Of a DNA stretch of 17,634 nt, positions 7,019 to 13,962 are shown piece after piece. Every line of letters begins with the position of its first letter. Position 1 is the stretch's first letter. Origin of the DNA: an uncultured Neomegalonema sp. (GTDB lineage: Bacteria > Pseudomonadota > Alphaproteobacteria > Rhodobacterales > Rhodobacteraceae); the NCBI GenBank assembly GCA_937958345.1, contig CALGNW010000328.1:1-17634 (forward strand). Reading direction: 5' to 3'. Below the pieces are notes generated by a model that ran no database searches, was not told the origin of the DNA, and worked only from the letters and a program-made list of their open reading frames with translations. Position numbers and translations under genes: made by a program.

Positions 7019-7733
7019 TGTCAAGGACGCACCATCCCCGAACCACGACGAACGCCCCGCGCCGCCCGATATGATCGTGCTGCACTATACCGGCATGCAA
7101 ACCGGCGCGGCGGCGCTCGACCGCCTGCGCGATCCGGCGTCAAAGGTGTCCTCGCATTACCTCGTCGAGGAGGACGGCGCGATTTTCCGTCTGGTGGACG
7201 AGGATCAGCGCGCCTGGCATGCCGGGGTTTCGGAATGGGCCGGGCAGCAGGCGCTCAACGATTGCTCGGTCGGTATCGAAATCGTCAATCCGGGTCACGA
7301 ATGGGGCTATCGGGCTTTTCCCGAGGCGCAGATGCGCGCTGTCGAGGGGTTGGTTTCCGATATCATCCGCCGCCGTGCGATCCGGCTGGAGCGCGTCCTC
7401 GGTCATGCCGACATCGCCCCGACCCGCAAGGAAGACCCCGGCGAGTTGTTCGACTGGCGGCGTCTTGCGGTTGCCGGTCTGGCGATCTGGCCTGATGCGG
7501 CAGACGAGGCCGAGGCGGGCCGCCTGCTGGACCCCGAGGGATATGCCACGCTCGCGCGCGCACTTGCGGCCTGCGGTTACGGGCTGGATGATTTTCAGGC
7601 AACCCTCACCGCCTTCCGCCGCCGGTTCCGTCCGTCGTCGCTGGCGGGCGTGCCGGTCATGCGCGATTTGCTGATTGCCCGCGAAATTGCCGCGCGGTGG
7701 CCTGCGCGCCTTGGCGGTGCGCCTGCGGCATAA
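7011..7733 (+). CDS. N-acetylmuramoyl-L-alanine amidase (amidase_2 / AmpD-AmiD type)
   Basis: The enzyme should cleave the bond between N-acetylmuramic acid and L-alanine in peptidoglycan or its turnover fragments. With the ATG at 7011 it has 240 residues. Zinc ligands expected from AmpD are His25 (IVLHYTGM), His132 (GHADIAP) and Asp142 (KEDPG); Lys140 and Glu141 sit beside the last. HAGVSEW and SVGIEIVN are also family signatures. After about residue 155 comes a segment (ARALAACGYGLDDFQATLTAFRR, split over helices) that resembles a peptidoglycan-binding domain, as in AmiD. No signal peptide or lipobox is visible, so a cytosolic recycling role is favoured. The start is ambiguous: ATG 7002, GTG 7008 and ATG 7011 are all in frame, with AAGGGG at 6995-7000. 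All overlap the end of rluB. Confidence 0.9.
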   Translation: MPDVKDAPSPNHDERPAPPDMIVLHYTGMQTGAAALDRLRDPASKVSSHYLVEEDGAIFRLVDEDQRAWHAGVSEWAGQQALNDCSVGIEIVNPGHEWGYRAFPEAQMRAVEGLVSDIIRRRAIRLERVLGHADIAPTRKEDPGELFDWRRLAVAGLAIWPDAADEAEAGRLLDPEGYATLARALAACGYGLDDFQATLTAFRRRFRPSSLAGVPVMRDLLIAREIAARWPARLGGAPAA

Positions 7734-7751
7734 ACCTTTCGCGGCGACTCA

Positions 7752-7780
7752 TTGCGTGATGGCATCCGCTTCGCTAGAGA
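7752..7780 (+). promoter_or_regulatory. Candidate rnpB promoter
   Basis: TTGCGT (7752-7757), 17 bases, then TAGAGA (7775-7780) sits immediately before the first base of the RNase P RNA P1 helix at 7784. The matches to consensus are three of six in each box, so position is the main argument. Confidence 0.35.
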
Positions 7781-7783
7781 CGC

Positions 7784-8180
<397 letters not shown>

Positions 8181-8196
8181 TGAAAAAACCGGCGGC

Positions 8197-8214
8197 GCAG
8201 TTCTGCTGAACTGC
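8197..8214 (+). terminator. Hairpin just after rnpB, weak terminator candidate
   Basis: GCAGTTC, TGCT loop, GAACTGC form a perfect 7-bp stem 16 bases after the RNase P RNA. No T-run follows on the plus strand. On the minus strand a six-T run (A-run at 8183-8188) follows after eight bases. It may be a weak or factor-assisted terminator in either direction. Confidence 0.3.
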
Positions 8215-8229
8215 CGTTCCGAGATTTCA

Positions 8230-8249
8230 TGGGACTTTTTGGGTCAATC
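8230..8249 (+). promoter_or_regulatory. MraZ-box-like repeat pair
   Basis: TGGGA-CTTTT-TGGGT-CAATC contains two TGGGN units ten bases apart, the arrangement bound by MraZ (direct TGGGN repeats with 5-base spacers in E. coli). The next register at 8250 reads CCGGT and is degenerate. It is 600 bp before mraZ, which is farther than usual. Confidence 0.4.
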
Positions 8250-8297
8250 CCGGTTTTTGGTACGGATTCTTGCCGATTCGGAGCGCATACAAGTAAT

Positions 8298-8312
8298 GTT
8301 CCGAATATGTTC
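8298..8312 (+). promoter_or_regulatory. LexA/SOS-box-like site GTTC-N7-GTTC
   Basis: GTTC-CGAATAT-GTTC is a perfect match to the alphaproteobacterial LexA operator (GTTC-N7-GTTC, described in Rhodobacter and Caulobacter), with an AT-rich centre. A palindrome GTTCT-TC-AGAAC follows at once (8313-8324). The first annotated gene downstream on this strand is mraZ, more than 500 bases away. Confidence 0.4.
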
Positions 8313-8430
8313 GTTCTTCAGAACTGTTCCACTTGAAATTATGTGGCTGTCCCGACAGAAATTCTGCTGACGCGCGGCGCACGATCAATGTCCATATATT
8401 GGGATATTGGTTCTCGTGCTCAGTAGATTT

Positions 8431-8450
8431 AGGGAATTTTCGGGAATTTC
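8431..8450 (+). promoter_or_regulatory. Second 10-bp-period GGGA repeat pair
   Basis: AGGGAATTTT and CGGGAATTTC are tandem, sharing GGGAATTT exactly ten bases apart. The layout resembles the MraZ-box pair at 8230, but the first base of each unit is not T. Confidence 0.25.
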
Positions 8451-8517
8451 AGTCTGTTTGATGCGTTTTAGGTGCATTTTGCAGGTGTAAAACACCATAG
8501 ATTGGCGAAATGATGCG

Positions 8518-8548
8518 TTGACGCCCATATTGTCCCATGGCAAACAAT
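8518..8548 (+). promoter_or_regulatory. Candidate dcw promoter with an inverted MraZ-box-like pair
   Basis: TTGACG (8518-8523) matches the -35 consensus at five positions; AACAAT (8543-8548) matches -10 at four, but the 19-base spacing is long. The spacer contains, on the minus strand, TGGGA-CAATA-TGGGC (8537-8523), again two TGGGN units with 10-bp period. A repressor bound there would cover the promoter. The leader to mraZ would be close to 290 bases. Confidence 0.25.
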
Positions 8549-8845
8549 ACGCAGAGAAGGAAAGAGCGAGCAGTAACGAAGCAATAAAAAATACAAACGG
8601 TTGAGGCAGGTTTCGTGCAGCATCAAAAAATAGCTCACCTTCTCTAAAGTAACGAAGCGATCCGAGCGGAAAACTGAGTAAAGACGCAGGCTTTATATCA
8701 GAAAAAACGAATAATATTTCGGATGAGGCAGGCGGCGGGATGCGTAACACGTATTCCGCCGGTCTCGTTTAAGGTCTGAAGTCCGTCTTTTCGATACAGC
8801 GCGTATCACAGTTGCCGCTTACGATCTATAGAGTCGGGCGGTTGG

Positions 8846-9325
8846 ATGGCACTGTTTCTTTCGAGAAGCGTCCATAAAGTAGACAAGAAGGGCCGGGTCT
8901 CCGTGCCCTCCGGTTTCCGTGCGGCTTTGGGTGACGAATTAGTTCAGGGCTTGGCGCTGAACATGCCGATTGTCGGCTTCCCGTGTATCGAGGCACTGCC
9001 GTTTTCCAAAATCGAAGAGCGCATGGCCGTTCTCGACTCGCTGCCCGTTGACGAGGCCGAGGCGATGTCGCTTGCGCACCAGCTTATGGGCACGCTGGCG
9101 CATGTGACATTCGACGGCGAAGGCCGGATTGTCCTGCCGGATTACCTCATGGAATACGCGGGCATCAAGGACAGCGCGACCTTTGTCGGTCTGGGCCGGA
9201 CGTTCCAGATCTGGGAGGCGGGCGCGCTCGCCGACCACGACGTTTCCACCCGCACAATCGCGCGGGATAACATCAAACTGCTGCGCAAGCCCGCGACCCC
9301 GACGCAGGGTGAGGACGGCGCGTGA
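8846..9325 (+). CDS. mraZ: Division/cell wall cluster transcriptional regulator MraZ
   Basis: MraZ is a DNA-binding protein that represses its own dcw operon by binding TGGGN direct repeats and can also sit on the nucleoid; it forms ring-like oligomers. The 159-residue protein has the expected two AbrB-like swapped-hairpin halves: one around residues 7-50 with DKKGRVSVPSGFR, one around 85-130 with DGEGRIVLPDYLMEYAGI. The length is typical for alphaproteobacteria, which carry a short C-terminal extension. The ATG lies just after GGGCGGTTGG, a modest ribosome-binding region. It is the first gene of the operon and overlaps rsmH by four bases. Candidate operator repeats lie in the unusually long upstream leader. 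Confidence 0.97.
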   Translation: MALFLSRSVHKVDKKGRVSVPSGFRAALGDELVQGLALNMPIVGFPCIEALPFSKIEERMAVLDSLPVDEAEAMSLAHQLMGTLAHVTFDGEGRIVLPDYLMEYAGIKDSATFVGLGRTFQIWEAGALADHDVSTRTIARDNIKLLRKPATPTQGEDGA

Positions 9326-10362
9326 CCCCCGAGGCGCGCGCGGCGGCGGATGCGGCGCTGGCGGCGGCGGGCGCGGATCATATTCCTGTTTTATGTGACG
9401 AAGTGCTCGACGCACTCGCCCCCTGTGACGGTGATGTCATTCTCGACGGAACCTTTGGTGCGGGCGGGTATTCGCGCGCGATTCTGGCCGCTGCGGATTG
9501 CAGGGTTATCGGCCTGGACCGCGACCCCGATGCACTGGCCGAGGCGGCGGTCTGGACACCGGTTTATCAGGACCGTCTGTCGCTGAAACAGGGCACGTTC
9601 GGCATGATGGACGATGTGATGAAAGACGGCCCGGACGTGACGGGAATCGTCCTTGATATCGGCGTTTCATCCATGCAACTCGACCGCCCACGGAGGGGTT
9701 TTTCCTTCCTCCGCGACGGCCCGCTTGATATGCGGATGGCACAGAGCGGTGTTTCAGCCGCCGAGCTTGTGAATGCGGCAGATGAGAGTGTGCTGGCGGA
9801 TATATTCTTCCAATACGGCGAGGAGCGCCGGTCCCGTGCGCTTGCCCGTGCGGTGGTCGATGCACGCGCGGCTGCGCCCATTGAAACAACGGGTGCGCTT
9901 GCCGCAATTATCGAGGGCGTATCACCGTCAAAGCGTCCGGGGCAGGCCCACCCCGCAACACGGGTTTTTCAGGCCCTTCGCATCGCTGTCAACGACGAGT
10001 TGGGCGAACTGGCGCGGGGCCTCGCCGCGGCTGAGCGGATGCTGGGCGATGGCGGGCGGCTGGTCGTCGTTACCTTCCATTCGCTGGAGGACCGTGTCGT
10101 GAAACGCTTTTTTCAGCAGCGCAGCAAACACGGCGGCGCAGGTGTCTCGCGCTATGCGCCCGACACACAGGACGGAACAGCCCCCAGTTTTGACATGATT
10201 AGCCGTAAGGCAGTGACAGCGGGCGAAGAAGAATTAACGCGTAATCCGCGCGCGCGCTCGGCAAAACTGCGCGCGGGCCGCCGGACCGCCGCGCCTGCAC
10301 ATCCGCCCGTTATGACAGGTCTCGGCCTGCCGGGTCTTGTGATATCGGGGAGTTCGCGATGA
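9322..10362 (+). CDS. rsmH: 16S rRNA (cytosine-1402-N4)-methyltransferase RsmH
   Basis: RsmH (MraW) methylates N4 of C1402 in the decoding centre of 16S rRNA using S-adenosylmethionine. The 346-residue protein contains the SAM-binding motif LDGTFGAGGYSRAIL near residue 41, GLDRDPDA, LDIGVSSMQLD, GPLDMRM and the conserved FHSLEDRVVKRFF near 253, which together identify the family. The start is GTG, overlapping the mraZ stop as GTGA, so translational coupling is likely. It begins with an Ala-rich stretch of about 18 residues before the conserved HIPVL. The 3' end overlaps ftsL by ATGA. Confidence 0.97.
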   Translation: MTPEARAAADAALAAAGADHIPVLCDEVLDALAPCDGDVILDGTFGAGGYSRAILAAADCRVIGLDRDPDALAEAAVWTPVYQDRLSLKQGTFGMMDDVMKDGPDVTGIVLDIGVSSMQLDRPRRGFSFLRDGPLDMRMAQSGVSAAELVNAADESVLADIFFQYGEERRSRALARAVVDARAAAPIETTGALAAIIEGVSPSKRPGQAHPATRVFQALRIAVNDELGELARGLAAAERMLGDGGRLVVVTFHSLEDRVVKRFFQQRSKHGGAGVSRYAPDTQDGTAPSFDMISRKAVTAGEEELTRNPRARSAKLRAGRRTAAPAHPPVMTGLGLPGLVISGSSR

Positions 10363-10682
10363 TCGGTTCATTTCTGCGCCTGATTACGGTTCTTGCGGCG
10401 TTTGCCGTCGTGCTTTCGGCTGCGATGCTTTATCGGGTTAAGACCGAAACCCGCGAGATGAAGGCCGAAATCCGCGCGATGGAGCGCGAGGCCGACAAAG
10501 TTCGTCAGCGCATTGACGCCTTGGAAACCGAATGGGCGTACCTGAACTCACCGGGGTATCTGATTGATCTGGTTCGCACCCATGCGGATGTGTTGAATCT
10601 GAAAGAGCGCGTCCCCGATAATTTTGCGCGTTTGGTTGAAATCCCGCCACGCGGGGCATTGGAAGTCGGAGGCCAACAATGA
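10359..10682 (+). CDS. ftsL: Cell division protein FtsL
   Basis: FtsL is a small bitopic divisome protein that, with FtsB and FtsQ, bridges early division proteins to the FtsWI synthase. The 107 residues show a single membrane segment at about 7-24 (LITVLAAFAVVLSAAMLY), followed by a charged coiled-coil region (about 28-60) with RQRIDALETEWAYLNSPGYL, then a short C-terminal tail. FtsL sequences diverge strongly, so identity rests on size, topology, the 'EWAYLNSP..L' pattern seen in alphaproteobacterial members, and location between rsmH and ftsI. ATGA overlaps at both ends suggest tight coupling with its neighbours. Confidence 0.9.
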   Translation: MIGSFLRLITVLAAFAVVLSAAMLYRVKTETREMKAEIRAMEREADKVRQRIDALETEWAYLNSPGYLIDLVRTHADVLNLKERVPDNFARLVEIPPRGALEVGGQQ

Positions 10683-12436
10683 AGCCGCTGTTTGATCCCG
10701 CCCCCTTTGCGCAGCATGCCGAAGACATCGAATTCGAGCCGCTGGCCCGCGCCCGAAAGCCGCACTCTCATCGTTTGCGCATGCGTCTGGCTGCAGGAGC
10801 ATTTCTGATTGCCTTCGCGGCGCTCGGCTGGCGCATGTCCGCGATTGCTCTTGACCATGACGGCCCGAAAGAGGCCGTGCGTTCGGCGGGCGTCGAGCAG
10901 ACGACGCACCGCGCGCCGCTGGTTGACCGCAATGGCCGCTTGCTCGCCTCGACCCTCCAGACCTGGGAAGTTTATGTCCACCCGCGCGAGTCGCTCGGCG
11001 CGGGCGGTGTTTCGCCCGACAGTCTGGATGCGCTCGGCAAAGTATTCCCGCGCCTCGACCTGATCGAACTGCGCCGTCACCTGAGCGAGGGCAAACGCAA
11101 ATTCGTCTGGGTCGCGCGCAAGGCGTCCCCCGACCAATGGCGGCGCGCGCGGGATCTCGGGATTATCGGTCTATATGCCAGCCAGCGCGAAGACCGCGTC
11201 TATCCGGCGGGCCGGTTTGTCTCTCATATCGTCGGCGGGGTTGATGTCGATAATATCGGCGTGGCGGGGGTTGAATCGGGTCTCAGCGATTTGATCACCG
11301 CGCCCGATCGCAAGATGGAACCTGTCCGCCTGTCCGTCGATTTGCGCGTACAAACGGCCCTGCGAAACACGCTGTCAGCGGCAAAATCCGAATTCGCGGC
11401 CCCCGGCGCGGCGGGATTGGTGATGAACGTCCGCACGGGCGAGATGCTCGCAATGGTCTCGCTTCCTGATTTTGACCCGAACGAGCGTCCGGCTGCACCG
11501 GCGACGTTCCTTCAACAGGCGCGCAGCCCGATCTTTAACAAGGTTACGCAGGGCGCGTTCGAGTTGGGATCAATCTTCAAACTTCTCACGACGGCGATGG
11601 CACTGGAATCCGGCGTTGCCAATCTGGAGACGCCGCTGAACGCGACCGCGCCGATCCGTCGGGGCGGTTTTACGATTTCGGACTATCTCGGCAAGGGCCG
11701 CTGGATGTCTCTGCGCGAGATGGTCAAATATTCGTCCAACATCGCGGCGGTGCGGGTTGCCGAACTTATCGGGCCTGATCGTCAACAGGCGTTTTTCGAA
11801 AAATTCGGGATCAGCGGCAAGGTTCCCCTTCGCGGATTTCCGAACGGCGAACTCAGCCGCGCACAACTGCCCCAGCAATGGGGCACGGCAGAATCCGCAA
11901 CCGTCAGCTACGGCCACGGCATTTCGGTGTCGCCCCTGCATCTGGCGACCGCGCTGGCATCGCTCGCAAATGACGGGTGTCGCGTCACGCCGACTTTGCT
12001 GAAGGTAGACGAAAACGCGCCGTCTGCGCTCTGCGACCGGATCGTGTCGAGCGAAACGTCGGCAACAATCCGCGGGCTGATGCGTCTGGTGGCCAATGAA
12101 AGTTCGGGACGGAACGCCAACATCCCCGGTTATGAAATCGGCGGAAAGACCGGCACGGCCTATCAGGTAAAACCGACAGGCGGCTATAACACCGACAAAC
12201 GCTTTAATTCTTTCGCCGCGCTATGGCCCACTTCCGACCCTCAATACCTTATGTTTATTTCGCTCGATGATCCAAAGCTGCTGGACGGTTCGCGCCGTTT
12301 ACCGCTGGCCGGTCACACCGCCGCACCGACTGCCGGCAGTGCTCTGGAAAGGATCGCACCGCTGCTGGGCATGGTTCCGACGGACAGATTTCGCAAGGCC
12401 GATAAGGCGGACGAAAAGAACGAAGGCGAAGGATGA
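10679..12436 (+). CDS. ftsI: Peptidoglycan D,D-transpeptidase FtsI (class B PBP3)
   Basis: FtsI cross-links septal peptidoglycan in the periplasm as partner of FtsW. The 585-residue protein has a cytoplasmic N-tail, one membrane segment near residues 38-57 (LAAGAFLIAFAALGW), the class B dimerisation region starting with RAPLVDRNGRLLA, and a C-terminal transpeptidase domain. All three penicillin-binding motifs are present: SIFK with nucleophile Ser298 and Lys301, SSN at 352-354, and KTG starting at Lys490. The residues before the nucleophile are ELG rather than the more frequent EPG. It overlaps ftsL and murE by ATGA at each end. The tail is lysine- and glutamate-rich. Confidence 0.96.
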   Translation: MKPLFDPAPFAQHAEDIEFEPLARARKPHSHRLRMRLAAGAFLIAFAALGWRMSAIALDHDGPKEAVRSAGVEQTTHRAPLVDRNGRLLASTLQTWEVYVHPRESLGAGGVSPDSLDALGKVFPRLDLIELRRHLSEGKRKFVWVARKASPDQWRRARDLGIIGLYASQREDRVYPAGRFVSHIVGGVDVDNIGVAGVESGLSDLITAPDRKMEPVRLSVDLRVQTALRNTLSAAKSEFAAPGAAGLVMNVRTGEMLAMVSLPDFDPNERPAAPATFLQQARSPIFNKVTQGAFELGSIFKLLTTAMALESGVANLETPLNATAPIRRGGFTISDYLGKGRWMSLREMVKYSSNIAAVRVAELIGPDRQQAFFEKFGISGKVPLRGFPNGELSRAQLPQQWGTAESATVSYGHGISVSPLHLATALASLANDGCRVTPTLLKVDENAPSALCDRIVSSETSATIRGLMRLVANESSGRNANIPGYEIGGKTGTAYQVKPTGGYNTDKRFNSFAALWPTSDPQYLMFISLDDPKLLDGSRRLPLAGHTAAPTAGSALERIAPLLGMVPTDRFRKADKADEKNEGEG

Positions 12437-13962
12437 CCGCAACGATTGCCAGTCTCGATCTGCTAAAGGGCGGCTCTGTTTTGGGGCCGCCTCTGGCGTC
12501 TGACGCGCCGGTTGCCGGGTTGACCGTCGACAGCCGCGAGGTAAAGCCCGGCTTTGTATTTTTCGCGGCAAAGGGCGCAAACCTCGACGGCGCGCGGTTT
12601 ATCCAATACGCGGCACGGCAACAGGCTCTGGCCGCTGTTTGCACATTAGAGGGGGCGGTTACTGCGCTTGAAACGGGGGCCGCACCGCTGCCGCTGATTA
12701 TCGTCGATGATCCGCGCCTCGCGTTGGCCGCCGCCGCCGCGCGCTTTGTCGGGGAACAGCCTCAGACCGTTGCGGCGATCACCGGAACCAGCGGCAAAAC
12801 CTCGACAGCCGATTTTCTGCGCCAGATTTGGGAACTGATCGGGGAAAAGGCTGCCAGCTTCGGGACGACCGGCGTCAAAGCGCCCGGCCTCGATCTGCCG
12901 GGCGGCTTGACCACGCCCGATCCCGTAGGCCTTCACAAATTGCTGGCGACGCTCAAGGACCACGGCGCAACCCATGCGGCGATGGAGGCATCGTCGCACG
13001 GTCTCGATCAGCGGCGTCTTGACGGCGTAAAGATCGCGGCTTCTGCGCTGACAAACATCGCACGCGATCACATGGACTATCACCCGACCTCGGCAAATTA
13101 TGCGGCGGCAAAGCTCCGCCTGTTCACCGACCTGACGCCTGCGGGTGCAACGGTTGCGGTGAATGCCGATGATGTCATCTTTCCGCTCGTTGCTCAGATC
13201 GCTGAGGCGCGGGGACATAAACTTGTGCCGGTTGGCGAGACCGACGCGGCCTCGTCGGGCATTCGTATCGGTGCAACGCGGTTTGATGATGCGGGACAGT
13301 CGGTCGAGATAATGTGGGACGGCGCGTATACGGTCCGCCTGCCCCTGATCGGCGCATTTCAGGCGCGGAATGTCCTGACGGCGGCGGCTCTGGCGGTCGG
13401 GTGCGGCGCGGACAAAGAGAAAGTGCTGACCTCGCTCGCATTGCTCGAAGGCGTGCGGGGCCGGATGGAGCTTGTCGCCCGGCGGGCGAACGGCGCGGCA
13501 ATATATGTGGATTATGCCCATAAGCCTGACGCGATGGTTGCGGCACTCAAGGGCATGCGCCCGCATGTTGCCGGGCGTCTGCACGTCGTGTTCGGTGCGG
13601 GCGGAGATCGCGATCCCGGCAAAAGGCCGCTGATGGGCGCCGCGGCAGCCGAGCACGCCGATGTCGTCATCGTCACCGACGACAATCCGCGTTCCGAAGA
13701 CCCCGCTACAATCCGCAAGGCCATTCTCGAGGCGACCCCCGAAGCAACAGAGGTAGGGGACCGGGCCGAGGCGATTTTACGCGCGATTGACGGATTGGAA
13801 GAGGGCGATGTCCTTCTCATCGCGGGCAAGGGCCACGAGACGGGCCAGATTATCAACGGTGACGTCATGCCGTTTGATGATGCCGAGCACGCCCGCGCCG
13901 CTGTCATCGTTCTTGATGCCGACGAGGATGACGTGCTGAAAATGCTGAAGGGAGACTCCTGA
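12433..13962 (+). CDS. murE: UDP-MurNAc-tripeptide ligase MurE (meso-DAP adding)
   Basis: MurE adds the third residue to UDP-MurNAc-L-Ala-D-Glu in the cytoplasm, using ATP. The 509-residue protein has the three Mur ligase domains: N-terminal UDP-binding domain, central ATPase with GTSGKTS (Lys122) and DHMDYHPT, and C-terminal domain with YAHKPDAM and HVVFGAGGDRDPGKR. The motif DNPR at 417-420 is the known marker of specificity for meso-diaminopimelate rather than lysine, so the cell wall is of the usual Gram-negative type. The Lys of YAAAKLRLF is the expected carbamylated residue. It starts inside ftsI by ATGA and ends by one-base overlap with murF. Confidence 0.97.
   Translation: MTATIASLDLLKGGSVLGPPLASDAPVAGLTVDSREVKPGFVFFAAKGANLDGARFIQYAARQQALAAVCTLEGAVTALETGAAPLPLIIVDDPRLALAAAAARFVGEQPQTVAAITGTSGKTSTADFLRQIWELIGEKAASFGTTGVKAPGLDLPGGLTTPDPVGLHKLLATLKDHGATHAAMEASSHGLDQRRLDGVKIAASALTNIARDHMDYHPTSANYAAAKLRLFTDLTPAGATVAVNADDVIFPLVAQIAEARGHKLVPVGETDAASSGIRIGATRFDDAGQSVEIMWDGAYTVRLPLIGAFQARNVLTAAALAVGCGADKEKVLTSLALLEGVRGRMELVARRANGAAIYVDYAHKPDAMVAALKGMRPHVAGRLHVVFGAGGDRDPGKRPLMGAAAAEHADVVIVTDDNPRSEDPATIRKAILEATPEATEVGDRAEAILRAIDGLEEGDVLLIAGKGHETGQIINGDVMPFDDAEHARAAVIVLDADEDDVLKMLKGDS

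Larger units (their letters stand above)
8181..8845. other. Gene-poor, AT-richer leader between rnpB and mraZ
   Basis: No gene can be supported here. By hand count, bases 8401-8760 are about 44% G+C, against clearly higher values in all flanking genes. A minus-strand open frame of 121 codons (8750 to 8385, GTG start) has a hydrophobic stretch, but it uses codons that are rare in the neighbours and has no recognisable family. The region holds a hairpin after rnpB, three pairs of GGG-containing repeats with 10-bp period, a GTTC-N7-GTTC site, a small dyad CAGAA-A-TTCTG near 8354-8364, a hairpin GGTGT-AAA-ACACC (8484-8496), and an 11-bp direct repeat AGTAACGAAGC (8572-8582 and 8648-8658). The dcw promoter should lie here. 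Confidence 0.6.

Noticed and set aside
6188..7024. Upstream extension of the tadA frame, antisense to rluB
   Set aside because: The TadA domain begins at the ATG at 6187; the extra 279 codons have no family signature and cover the rluB coding region.
8385..8750. 121-codon minus-strand frame as a real gene
   Set aside because: No recognisable family, GTG start without a clear ribosome-binding site, and atypical codon use. Kept as an observation on the region, not as a CDS.
8827..8832. TATAGA immediately upstream of mraZ as a -10 element
   Set aside because: No -35-like sequence lies at 16-18 bases upstream, and a start there would leave almost no leader before the ATG at 8846.
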